This document shows, piece after piece, positions 26,344 through 33,688 of a stretch of DNA of 38,369 nucleotides. The first letter of the stretch is position 1; each line of letters opens with the position of its first letter. The notes beneath the pieces were generated by a model. It was given only the letters and a program-made list of their open reading frames with translations, did no database searches and was not told the origin of the DNA. Source of the DNA: an uncultured Acidimicrobiaceae bacterium (GTDB taxonomy: Bacteria; Actinomycetota; Acidimicrobiia; Acidimicrobiales; RAAP-2); the NCBI GenBank assembly GCA_937881055.1, contig CALGFJ010000042.1, forward strand, positions 1-38,369, read 5' to 3'. The position numbers and the translations under genes were made by a program.

Positions 26344-27218
26344 TTGGTCGGCCCTCCTGAACCGGAAGGGGAACGTTCCAGGTACGCGTACGTCAGATCT
26401 TCTAGCGTCACGGGGGCGAGTAGAGCATTGCCGGTCGGAGGAACCGCAAAGCGGATGACTCGCGGTGCGAGAGTCAATGGATGGGCTTGAGAGATGACCG
26501 ACCCGTGGCCATCGTGCACGAGCCCGGCTTCTGCCGCGGTCCCGGTGAAGATTCGGTGGTGGTCCAGAAGTTCGTCGATTTCCCCTCCAACGACTGCCTC
26601 TCCGTCTTTGATGAGCACGAGGTGGCTCGCAATCTTCTCAACTTCCGCAATGACGTGTGAAGAGAAGATGATGGTCATGCCGCTATCGGCGCAGTGTCCC
26701 ATGAGCTCGCCCAGTAAATCCCGTCGGGCGATGGGGTCGAGGCTGGACAGTGGTTCGTCGAGCACCAGGAGCTCCGGCGCGCGCGCGAGGGCCAGGGTGA
26801 TGGCGAGTTGAGCACGTTGCCCGCCAGAGAGTTTCGACACTCTCTGCTTGAGATCGATGTCGAGGCGTTGGAGCCGTACGACCGCAGCATCGAAGTCGAA
26901 CAACATGTTGAAAGCACGTGCGATGTGTACGGCGTCGCCCACGGTCCGACTGGTGGACACCGGACCGTCTTGCGCGACGTAGGCGACTCGCCCCAGCGCC
27001 TCTAAGGATCCGGGAGCCAGGTTGTCGAAGAGGGATATGGCGCCGGTCGATGGGGTGAGTAGGCCGGTTACGAGGTTGAGGAGAGTCGTCTTTCCCGCGC
27101 CATTGGATCCAACGAGCGCAGTGACACTTCCGGAAGGGATTGTCGCCGTCACTGATCGCAGCGCTGTGCACCTTCGGAAACTGCGTGAGACAGCTTCTAT
27201 CTGTACGGCACTGGTCAC
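26340..27218 (-). CDS. ABC transporter ATP-binding protein
   Basis: The 292-aa product from GTG 27218 has Walker A GSNGAGKTT, a Q-loop (VAYVAQDGP), the signature LSGGQRAQLAI, Walker B LLVLDEP and the switch histidine in FSSHV. The GTG overlaps the GntR stop (GTGA) and has ggaggt upstream. The track start at 27335 lies within the regulator gene and is wrong. It drives the 25312-26343 permease. Confidence 0.92.
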   Translation of the reverse strand: MTSAVQIEAVSRSFRRCTALRSVTATIPSGSVTALVGSNGAGKTTLLNLVTGLLTPSTGAISLFDNLAPGSLEALGRVAYVAQDGPVSTSRTVGDAVHIARAFNMLFDFDAAVVRLQRLDIDLKQRVSKLSGGQRAQLAITLALARAPELLVLDEPLSSLDPIARRDLLGELMGHCADSGMTIIFSSHVIAEVEKIASHLVLIKDGEAVVGGEIDELLDHHRIFTGTAAEAGLVHDGHGSVISQAHPLTLAPRVIRFAVPPTGNALLAPVTLEDLTYAYLERSPSGSGGPTK

Positions 27219-27676
27219 TGGCTGACACCTCCGGTGAGGATCGAAGACGAGTGACCGAGTGACTCCAACGTGCTCTGGAGGAGAGTCATGATGTCGACGT
27301 GGTTGAGGCCTGCCTTTGTTGCGGATTCGAGCCATCCGTCGATGAATTCCTGTCGGAGCTTTTCGAACGCCTCAGCACTGAGCGTGGGGGGCGAGGCGAC
27401 GATGAAGGTGCCGACCCCGGGCCGCCCCGCTGCGATTCCTTTGGTCTCAAGCTCCCGGTACGCCTTCAGCACCGTGTTGGGATTGATGGCGAGGGACTCG
27501 ACCACCTCCTTGATTCGAGGAAGGCGGTCACCGACGTTGAGATAGCCGATGCGCAACGCCTGCTCGACCTGAATAACGAGTTGGACGTAGGTCGGCACAC
27601 CTGATGAAGCGTTGAGGCGAAACCTGATTGGAGACTGATCGCCGTGCGCGCTGTTTACTTCTTTATCTAGTTTCAT
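27215..27676 (-). CDS. GntR-family regulator, YtrA subfamily
   Basis: This 153-aa protein has the GntR winged helix: SGVPTYVQLVIQVEQALRIGYLNVGDRLPRIKEVVESLAINPNTVLKAYRELETKGI, then GVGTFIV. The short helical tail of about 45 residues is the YtrA type, which normally represses its own ABC exporter operon until a membrane-active compound appears. It is the first gene of the regulator-ATPase-permease operon. The start is the ATG at 27676; its upstream gap holds the promoter. Confidence 0.9.
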   Translation of the reverse strand: MKLDKEVNSAHGDQSPIRFRLNASSGVPTYVQLVIQVEQALRIGYLNVGDRLPRIKEVVESLAINPNTVLKAYRELETKGIAAGRPGVGTFIVASPPTLSAEAFEKLRQEFIDGWLESATKAGLNHVDIMTLLQSTLESLGHSSSILTGGVSQ

Positions 27677-28184
27677 AGGGAAACTTTAGCCCAGGTGGAA
27701 GGCGTAGTGCTAGCCGGTCATTGGAAATCTCCATAGTTCGTACCCAATCGGGCCATGCTCATTCGACAGTCCCAGGCGGTGCGCTATCGGTTCGGGCCGG
27801 TGATTCGACCTTGCCCTTTCCCGAGTATGCACTTGAATTAGGTTCGAACTTATGCACTACGGTTCTGCCACTTATGGTCCGACCACTCCGGGCGAGAAGA
27901 GACGCAGGAAGCTGCGCTACCGGTATCATCCACCCATACCGAGGCAGTTCAATTCTTTCCAGCGTTGCATCTGGCGGGTTCAACGACTAATTCTCGGCGA
28001 TAACAAACGCTCACATTAAGGGTTACTGGCTCGGATCAGGTGCCAGTGCGAGGTTGCAGACCTAATGTCACGTCGGGCCCCTGATCAGAAGCCGTACCTA
28101 ATTACCACGCCCCAACGGGTCCCGAGTTTGCCGAAGTGGGGCGCGAGTGTTCGGCGAGCTACATAAAGTTGAGCCGAATTGCGC
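27677..28184. other. Intergenic, no gene recognised
   Basis: These 508 bases lie between the divergent promoter side of the GntR operon and the 3' end of the next leftward gene. A TTCGAA-centred region near 27835-27860 has partial symmetry (TGCACTTGAA and TTCGAACTTATGCA) and could be a regulator site. The 74-aa minus-strand ORF at 27759-27983 has no ribosome binding site or recognisable motif. Confidence 0.4.
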
Positions 28185-28601
28185 TTACAGCTGAACCTCG
28201 AAGAGGCAGAGGCAGATCCACTCGGTTAGATGATCGATCTTTAGAGTCTCTTGGAACAAGAAGTAACTGCCCGGCATTCCCGATTTGTGAATTTCCATCT
28301 GAAAATCGGCGCCGGGTGTTACTTCATTCTCAAACCAACGAATGAGCGCCGTAGCAATCATTCGACAAGCTTTTCCGGGATCCAGGTTCTTCTTTAGAAG
28401 GCCTGAACGAAGCGGAGAGTCGTAGATTGAGAGTCTCATGTCGGAGTCCACTTCACTCCTCCATATGGTGTCTTTGATGTCTTCGAGAATTCCGCCATCA
28501 GAAAGCTCTTTAGCAACTGATGCTGGCACCTGAAGTACAAATACCGGAGGTGGTGTGTACTCCTCTCGCGGTGTCTCAATCTCCTGTAAGAGAGAATTCA
28601 A
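28185..28601 (-). CDS. Hypothetical protein, TTG start
   Basis: The 138-aa product has an acidic, helical N-terminus (SLLQEIETPREEY), a central region VPASVAKELSDGGILEDIKDTIWR and a C-terminal part with ACRMIATALIRWFENE. The only start codon in frame is a TTG at 28601; the frame stays open upstream to 28640 (residues LRTLALENDEL), so the true start may be non-standard and slightly overlap the upstream gene. No family recognised. It follows the 28628-28954 gene. Confidence 0.5.
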   Translation of the reverse strand: MNSLLQEIETPREEYTPPPVFVLQVPASVAKELSDGGILEDIKDTIWRSEVDSDMRLSIYDSPLRSGLLKKNLDPGKACRMIATALIRWFENEVTPGADFQMEIHKSGMPGSYFLFQETLKIDHLTEWICLCLFEVQL

Positions 28602-28627
28602 CTCATCGTTCTCGAGGGCGAGTGTTC

Positions 28628-28954
28628 TTAGTTCGTCGGGTCAATAGCCAGAGATTCCCACTCGGCATCGTCGTAGTCTTCTTCTTCGATGAACTTGACG
28701 CGCATCGCCTTGACGTAGGTACCGCCGTCGAAATCCTCGGTGAGGATCTCGACGGGGTAGGTCCCATCACCGTAACCGGCAGTGATAGCGAAACCCGAGA
28801 GACCTAATCGACCGGGAACTTCTGACGCGAGTGATGAGGGGCTTGCTCTGGAAATCTCAAGCGGCGTGGGGATGCGCTCGGTTATCGCAAAATCAGTAAC
28901 GAGGATCATCCCGGCGTCGACCCGAAGAACGCCAACCTCTATCCATCGTGCCAT
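28628..28954 (-). CDS. Hypothetical protein, DUF4241-like C-terminus
   Basis: This 108-aa acidic protein contains LSGFAITAGYGDGTYPVEILTEDFDGGTYVKAMRVKFIEEE, a block resembling the GDG-x-Y-P-V motif and final beta strands of DUF4241-type proteins. The name is tentative. Such proteins often occur as singletons in polymorphic toxin immunity loci. It is upstream of, and near-overlapping with, the TTG-start gene. Confidence 0.5.
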   Translation of the reverse strand: MARWIEVGVLRVDAGMILVTDFAITERIPTPLEISRASPSSLASEVPGRLGLSGFAITAGYGDGTYPVEILTEDFDGGTYVKAMRVKFIEEEDYDDAEWESLAIDPTN

Positions 28955-29358
28955 CAGATCCTCACTTTGCTGGTGGTGACTTAATCTTCGACACTACGCG
29001 AGGATCATGGCCAGAGATCAGCCCCGAATTATCACAACTCCACGTGAAGGGGGGGGCTCCGTCGATGAATGCCGAGCCGCGGCGCGTTCGAGACACCTTG
29101 GCGCGCAGCCGCGCAGGGGCGCGCTATTGACACCTGCCCATGTAGGGCCACCGCTAAAGGTTTTGCTGGTCATCTTTATTGCTCCCATGCGCGAGTTCAT
29201 CGAACGTTCCCCGTAATGCGAGCGTCTCAAAATAATCCAAACTCGGCCCTTGTGAGTTCTGATTTCGCGCCCCTGCTTAGCGTTTTACACCACCGTCGGA
29301 CCAGAGTGCATCGCTTCCAAGGTGACGCACAGTACAGAGAAGAGATGGTTAGGAGACA
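28955..29358. other. Intergenic, no gene recognised
   Basis: These 404 bases hold a G8 run (29048-29055) and a GCGCGC-rich stretch (29085-29130), but no frame shows a plausible protein. It includes promoters for the flanking divergent genes. Confidence 0.4.
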
Positions 29359-29661
29359 ATGAGTAGAGAGACCAGAAACACCAAGAGCGTGGAAGGGCGC
29401 ACGAGGCTAAGCAACTTCCTCATAAAAGCATTGATCGCCGTAGCTCTGATCGTCGCCGATGGATCCGCGATTGCTATCCGCTTCGCGTCAGCTGCTCCGA
29501 CTCCCGCGTGCATGGCGGCTGCTGCTGTCGAAACCAGTGGGGTCACCGTGGCCAAACTCAAAGTCATCGTCGCTCACGTTTCCTACAACGTGATTACACC
29601 ACCCTTCGTTCGAGGATCCGCCTGTGGCCAGTTCGCCCTCGTCGGGCGCTGGGCCAAGTAG
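29359..29661 (+). CDS. Small secreted or membrane-anchored protein
   Basis: The 100-aa product has a basic N-terminus, a hydrophobic stretch (NFLIKALIAVALIVADGSAIAI) and an ASA-like signal peptidase site near residue 45, followed by a 55-residue mature part with two cysteines (ACMAA and GSACG). aggag lies before the ATG. It is 27 bases upstream of the TraB/FtsK-like gene and could be part of the transfer module. Family unknown. Confidence 0.55.
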   Translation: MSRETRNTKSVEGRTRLSNFLIKALIAVALIVADGSAIAIRFASAAPTPACMAAAAVETSGVTVAKLKVIVAHVSYNVITPPFVRGSACGQFALVGRWAK

Positions 29662-29688
29662 CCCAGCGATTCATAACCGGGAGTAGTC

Positions 29689-30693
29689 GTGGCCAAAAAA
29701 AAGATCAACAAGAAGAAGGTACTGTCGGCGTACTTCGTTGCGAGTCTCGGACTTGCAGGAGTGAGTTACGGGGTACGCAGACACTCCTTGACGACTCTTG
29801 GCCACAGTGCTGAGGCCCTTGGCCTCTTCTCTTTGCTCGGAGCTGCGATCTATTTGATACTGCACTTGAAACAAAAAGGTGTGGCGACGGGTTTGCACAA
29901 AGTTGCGTCTAGCATGGGGCACTTTGTCCTTGCCTGGTTGGGCGCGGGCCTTGCCATATTTTCTCTCGGGGCGTTCATCCACATGGATCTCGTGAGCGCG
30001 ATCGTCACGTCGGCAATCTGCGGGCCATTGGCGGTCCTACTGGTTTCGGACAAGTTAATAGTCATCGTCTTCTGGCTCGCATGGAGTTGGGCGGTGGGTG
30101 AGTTCTTGTACAAGACAGAGTTTGCTCACGACAGCGATGACAAGGGACTTTCTGGTGCCGCAAATAAGTTTCGCAAGCTCGTCGACCCCTCCAGCGAGAA
30201 GGCACCAACTGAGAAGCCAGAGGGGGCGCACTTTCTACACACGCGCGAAACAATCGAGGACTTCATCATCGACGAGAAAGATCTGCCGGGTCGTATTTCG
30301 TTAGGCATCGCACACCTCGCCACGGGCTGGGGCAAAAAGAAAGAGAAGGTTCACTTTGGGGCGCCGGACGATACGCCCGTCATTATTTACGGAATGACAC
30401 GATCGGGCAAGACGCAGCTGCTCATCCGATACATCCTCAATCTCGACGGGAGCGTCTCCACCCACCTGGTAGTTACCAGTACCAAGGGACCCAAACAAGA
30501 AAGAAGCGAGGCAAGAGTTCGAAATGAAAGAAGCGCGACAGACTTTCGATGGACAAGTTCGGATCCTCCTGGGGGACGAGTCGTTTGGCGCTCGAGGACT
30601 ATTCACTGGCTACATCGAGCACGAAGACATTCCGACATTCGGAGGAACCATACCGTTCGATGGGCCTCAAAGTTAGTCTGGGTATCTCGTTGA
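29689..30693 (+). pseudogene. Truncated TraB/FtsK-like transfer ATPase
   Basis: The N-terminal 130 residues carry four or five membrane helices (SMGHFVLAWLGAGLAIFSLGAFI; LIVIVFWLAWSWAVGEFLY). A cytoplasmic part follows, ending with YGMTRSGKTQLLIRYIL, an FtsK/TraB Walker A with the expected next strand HLVVTSTKG. At this point (about 30495) the family similarity stops, and the remaining 65 residues are out-of-frame translation of a different gene. Walker B and the rest of the motor are missing, so it cannot translocate DNA. In AICEs such a protein is the sole DNA-transfer motor, so conjugation from this element would need help. Confidence 0.75.
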
Positions 30694-30820
30694 CGTAGAT
30701 CCGGCTGCAATGCACCGGATAGCGATTCAGAAGTTTCAAATCGCATTTGTTGGCGGGCGGGTCGCCGAAGCCATCCTTGAAGACGGAATGGTTGTGGGGA
30801 TCGGACTGACTCCATTTTAG
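30524..30820 (+). pseudogene. Amber-interrupted gene remnant fused behind the truncated TraB
   Basis: The second forward frame reads well from 30473 to the TAG at 30818-30820: LLGDESFGARGLFTGYIEHE, then PTFGGTIPFDGP, a single TAG at 30674-30676, and then GYLVDVDPAAMHRIAIQKF with VGGRVAEAIL. Protein-like sequence continues in the same frame on both sides, so one nonsense change is the simplest reading. The ATG at 30524 is a possible start. The track misses it because of the internal stop. Family unknown. Confidence 0.55.
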
Positions 30821-30827
30821 CCTCAGT

Positions 30828-30866
30828 GCAGTTTGCGGGTGCTGTGATACAGAGTGCGCACCCGAC
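30828..30866 (+). repeat. Hairpin repeat R, copy 2
   Basis: gcagtttgcgggtgctgtga and onwards to gcgcacccgact. CGGGTGC and GCACCCG pair perfectly around a 15-base loop that itself contains tgt...aca. It lies 7 bases after the pseudogene stop and 7 bases before the end of the next leftward gene, so it may also terminate both. Confidence 0.75.
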
Positions 30867-30873
30867 TACTCCG

Positions 30874-31278
30874 TCAGCGATTTCGCAATGATGGAGGAAT
30901 CAATTTCTTGGGCTGATTTCGCTGGTAAATCGAAACGGTGAATCCCACGAACACCAAGAAGGCAACTCCCGCCAAGGTGCTAAAGACCAGCACGATGCGA
31001 CCGGCTGTCGACTTGCCGATGGCCTCAGCAATAACGGCGAGAATTCCAGCCACCGCAAGTGACCCAATACTGATCGCATTCGCCAAACACGCAGCAGCAA
31101 CCCGGATTCGAGATTCGTTTGATCGACCGGAAACATCGACGGTCACGTCTTCCCACCTGACGTTGCCCTTCCAAGTCCGTTGCGCGATCCGAAACGACGC
31201 CACTGCTGCGATCACCACTACAGCATCAATCAGTAATAGCGATGCGATTTTGGGGCCTTCTTTCTGCGCAACTTTCAA
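30874..31278 (-). CDS. Small membrane protein
   Basis: The 134-aa product has three hydrophobic segments (IASLLLIDAVVVIAAVASF; CLANAISIGSLAVAGILAVIAEAI; RIVLVFSTLAGVAFLVFVGFTVSI) and a basic C-terminus. A TTG at 31278 is the only start after an in-frame stop, without a Shine-Dalgarno site, so the gene may be truncated at its 5' end. It lies between hairpin R2 and palindromic element B. Confidence 0.5.
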   Translation of the reverse strand: MKVAQKEGPKIASLLLIDAVVVIAAVASFRIAQRTWKGNVRWEDVTVDVSGRSNESRIRVAAACLANAISIGSLAVAGILAVIAEAIGKSTAGRIVLVFSTLAGVAFLVFVGFTVSIYQRNQPKKLIPPSLRNR

Positions 31279-31322
31279 CTGAGGCTATATCACCAATTAC
31301 CCGGTCGCCCAGACCTCAATCC

Positions 31323-31351
31323 TCCAGTCGGAGAATGTGGAGGTCGGCCCG
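31323..31351 (+). repeat. Palindromic element B (left part of the CCAGTCGGAG family)
   Basis: ccagtcggagaatgtg and aggtcggccc match elements A and C; the right arm is replaced by gccctcag, so the stem is lost. Confidence 0.65.
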
Positions 31352-31385
31352 CCCTCAGCAGTACTTCTCTTCACCCCAATATTCG

Positions 31386-32117
31386 CTATTGGCAGGCGAC
31401 TTGAACCGGGATTCCCGCTTCAGTTTTGGGAAACCGTATACAGACGCTTGAAGAAGTCAGGACGCCGTTGACCTTTAACTTCCAAGTGATCGCGACGACT
31501 CCACCTTGACCCGGTCGAAAGGTCGGTTGCTTCAGGAGTATGTAGTTACTTCCATTGAAGAACTGCGCGACGTCCGCCCCCGAAACGGCCCTTCCACTTG
31601 ACGCGGCGTCGGCTACTGCGCTGCGACTTGCGTTGAGCACGGACGGCAACTCCTCCCAATCTGCAATGGCTTTAGCCGGACACGGGATTGCGGTTGGAAG
31701 CCGACCCACCCTTGTTGAGAAATCGACGCACGACTGCCTAAAAGTGACGTCATTTCCGAACATGACGAGTCGCGGGTAATCGAAAACGTCTCCAACGTTA
31801 AAGACGAGTGTGATGTTCGATTTGTTCACCGGCACCGTGGCTACGGCGTTAGCAACATCCGCAGCGTTCACGATCTGAGACGGTCGAGAGTGATTCGCTG
31901 TCGAGAAGGCATAATCGGCCACCGCCAATACGCCCGAGGGCTTGGCGGCACCAGCTGTCGGACTCATCACCAAGGTTGTTGTTGCGAGCACTACACCTAT
32001 CAAGAGTGTGAAACCTATGCGGTCGCCTGCTTGCGCGTGCCCTCGACGCTGCCTTAACTTCGTTCGGCTAGCTCGACATGGACCAAGGTTCTTTAGTTCA
32101 CGACACTTTCGCGACAT
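31386..32117 (-). CDS. Hypothetical secreted protein
   Basis: The 243-aa ORF has a basic N-terminus and a signal segment (FTLLIGVVLATTTLVMSPTAGAA), giving a mature protein of about 185 residues with four Cys (SCVDF, IPCPA, SVCIRF, VACQ). No ribosome binding site precedes the ATG, and the first 30 residues may not be coding. No family recognised. It sits between elements B and C, near the secreted nuclease. Confidence 0.55.
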   Translation of the reverse strand: MSRKCRELKNLGPCRASRTKLRQRRGHAQAGDRIGFTLLIGVVLATTTLVMSPTAGAAKPSGVLAVADYAFSTANHSRPSQIVNAADVANAVATVPVNKSNITLVFNVGDVFDYPRLVMFGNDVTFRQSCVDFSTRVGRLPTAIPCPAKAIADWEELPSVLNASRSAVADAASSGRAVSGADVAQFFNGSNYILLKQPTFRPGQGGVVAITWKLKVNGVLTSSSVCIRFPKTEAGIPVQVACQ

Positions 32118-32229
32118 CTTGAAAGTCCCCCTTTGGGCTAATCACTCCGTCGAGCACATTCATCAACCATTATCTCCGTATTTTCAACGTCTGACCTAAG
32201 AATTCCTATGGCATCCAATGCTGCAATCT

Positions 32230-32274
32230 CCAGTCGGAGAATGTGTAGGTCGGCCCTCCGACGCGAACCCACAC
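32230..32274 (+). repeat. Palindromic element C (CCAGTCGGAG family)
   Basis: GTCGGAG and CTCCGAC bracket aatgtgtaggtcggcc with a perfect 7-bp stem, followed by gcgaacccacac. It is the best-preserved copy of the family. Nothing else is seen between 32118 and 32397. Confidence 0.75.
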
Positions 32275-32397
32275 GCTGCAGGGTAACGAATCGAGAATTC
32301 CAGGGTTCATGCCACGGCCCAACCTGACGCAGCGAACAAGATTTCCTGCGATCAACCTAGGCCTAAATCCAAGATGAGCCTAACGATGCACCTCTCA

Positions 32398-33327
32398 TCA
32401 GGTGATCGTGAAAGTGCCTGCGGCGCTTCCGGCGCTGCAACTGACCGATGCTTGAGCCGTCCCTGCGCCAGTAGTGGAACCGATCGACCACTTCCAGGTC
32501 GCATCGCCACTTGCATTAGCCGTTGTCGTACCCAGGCCACTTTCGGTGCTTAATCGTCCGCTCGGAAGGGTAACGGCAAGTGTGCAGGAATCATTCGGTT
32601 TGCTCGAATGCGCGGTGAGTGATTCATGACCGCCGGGAGCAACCGAACTGATCAGTGAGGTGATTTGCACATCTCCGACCTGAGTTGTCGTTGTCGCACC
32701 AGCTCCACTGGTCGTCGTGGCAACTGGCGCAGTAGTCGTGGCAACTGGCGCAGTCGTCGTGGCAACTGGCGCAATAGTCGTGGCAACTGGCGCAATAGTC
32801 GTGGTTGTCGTCGGCGGCACCGCGTTGGCCTTAGGCCATGCGCCGAGGAATCGATGGTACGTAGTGACCCAGTTACTCGCGATGAGAGTTTGGGCACTAC
32901 GAAGACTGACCTTGCCCGTACACACGAGAGCGTGCAGGCGGTTTTCAAGAATATCCTTGCTGTTGAGGTAGCCGTGCGGATGATTATTCAACTCGGGCCA
33001 CAAGTTGCCCATCGCGTTGCTCCCGCCAAGTTCGAGAGAGATGAGGTGGTCGATCTCATACTGGCCAGCCGTGTGGTGAGTGATGCCGTACATTGCGTAG
33101 ACCTCGTTCTTCTCCGATTCGGGAACGTCGCGAACGCTGGTCGAATAACCGGACCGACAGATCGTCGCAACGGTTACATGGAATGTCACGCCAGGCGTCA
33201 CGCGAAGATCATTCAACGGCTCGCCGTGAGAGTAACGAAAATGGCCAGTGCCTGCGGAAGCTGCCGAAGAGAGCGTCAGACTGACAGCCACCACCGCCAA
33301 TAAGCCAACTGAAGTGGTGCGTCGCAC
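32398..33327 (-). CDS. Secreted HNH-type nuclease with Thr/Pro/Ala linker and C-terminal beta domain
   Basis: From the GTG at 33327 (ggagg 14 bases upstream) the product is 309 aa: signal peptide (SVGLLAVVAVSLTLSSAASA), then an HNH-like domain with QYEIDHLISLELGGSNAMGNLWPE (D93, H94, N104, N108), then a linker with four copies of a 7-residue APVATT(T/I) unit (178-206), then an Ig-like C-terminal domain of about 90 residues. The EIDH-x8-GGSN-x-x-NLWP block is typical of extracellular HNH nucleases. The longer track start at 33393 puts extra residues before the signal peptide. No immunity gene is obvious. It may degrade external DNA or act on competitors (inference). Confidence 0.8.
   Translation of the reverse strand: MRRTTSVGLLAVVAVSLTLSSAASAGTGHFRYSHGEPLNDLRVTPGVTFHVTVATICRSGYSTSVRDVPESEKNEVYAMYGITHHTAGQYEIDHLISLELGGSNAMGNLWPELNNHPHGYLNSKDILENRLHALVCTGKVSLRSAQTLIASNWVTTYHRFLGAWPKANAVPPTTTTTIAPVATTIAPVATTTAPVATTTAPVATTTSGAGATTTTQVGDVQITSLISSVAPGGHESLTAHSSKPNDSCTLAVTLPSGRLSTESGLGTTTANASGDATWKWSIGSTTGAGTAQASVSCSAGSAAGTFTIT
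32714..32797 (-). repeat. Tandem 21-bp repeat inside the nuclease gene
   Basis: Four units of gtcgtggcaactggcgca plus three variable bases encode the APVATT(T/I) linker. Unit number could vary by slippage and so change linker length. Confidence 0.85.
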
Positions 33328-33365
33328 TCCCGTGGCATTCCTCCTTTCTTGCTTTGTGGGGTCAC

Positions 33366-33485
33366 TTAACATTGGCCAAAACCTTGACGACAAAGCCTTG
33401 AAACTGTTTGACCTTGGCGGGCAACAACGAGGCCACCGAGACAGAGTGCAACGCTGGCGATACTCACTGCAATACTGCGCTTCAT
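33366..33485 (-). CDS. Short secreted-peptide ORF upstream of the nuclease
   Basis: This ORF is too short for the track: 39 residues starting KRSIAVSIASVALCLGGLVVA, which looks like a signal or membrane segment, then a short basic tail ending FGQC. A strong ggaggt lies 5 bases before the ATG. It ends 39 bases upstream of the nuclease start on the same strand. It could be a leader peptide, a small secreted peptide or a truncated gene. Confidence 0.4.
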   Translation of the reverse strand: MKRSIAVSIASVALCLGGLVVARQGQTVSRLCRQGFGQC

Positions 33486-33650
33486 TGACACCTCCGAGAA
33501 CGGTCTACATCATTCCCATTCGGTGAGAAAACCGATGGCTACGCCACCATGTAACGACCAAGTCGAAACAAACCCTAATACTGACCGGCAGAAATACCAT
33601 GTGACCAGTACTTTTACCTCTTGCTACGATGAGACTTTTCCAGCTTGAAG

Positions 33651-33688
33651 GGAAGGGCGTGCGGGTTCAAGTCCCGCCTCCGACACCA
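33651..33688 (+). other. tRNA 3'-end-like sequence at the serine-recombinase element end
   Basis: GCGGG-TTCAAGT-CCCGC is a canonical T arm, followed by a 7-base acceptor strand CTCCGAC, discriminator A and CCA. No tRNA 5' half (expected GTCGGAG) is found upstream, so only the 3' part is present. Its reverse translation lies in the shadow ORF containing RRRDLNPH, a common mark of tRNA 3' ends. It overlaps the 3' end of the recombinase gene and is a likely attachment site. Confidence 0.65.

Noticed and set aside
32714-32797. CRISPR-like array
   Set aside because: The 21-bp units are in-frame coding repeats without spacers inside the nuclease gene, and there are no cas genes.
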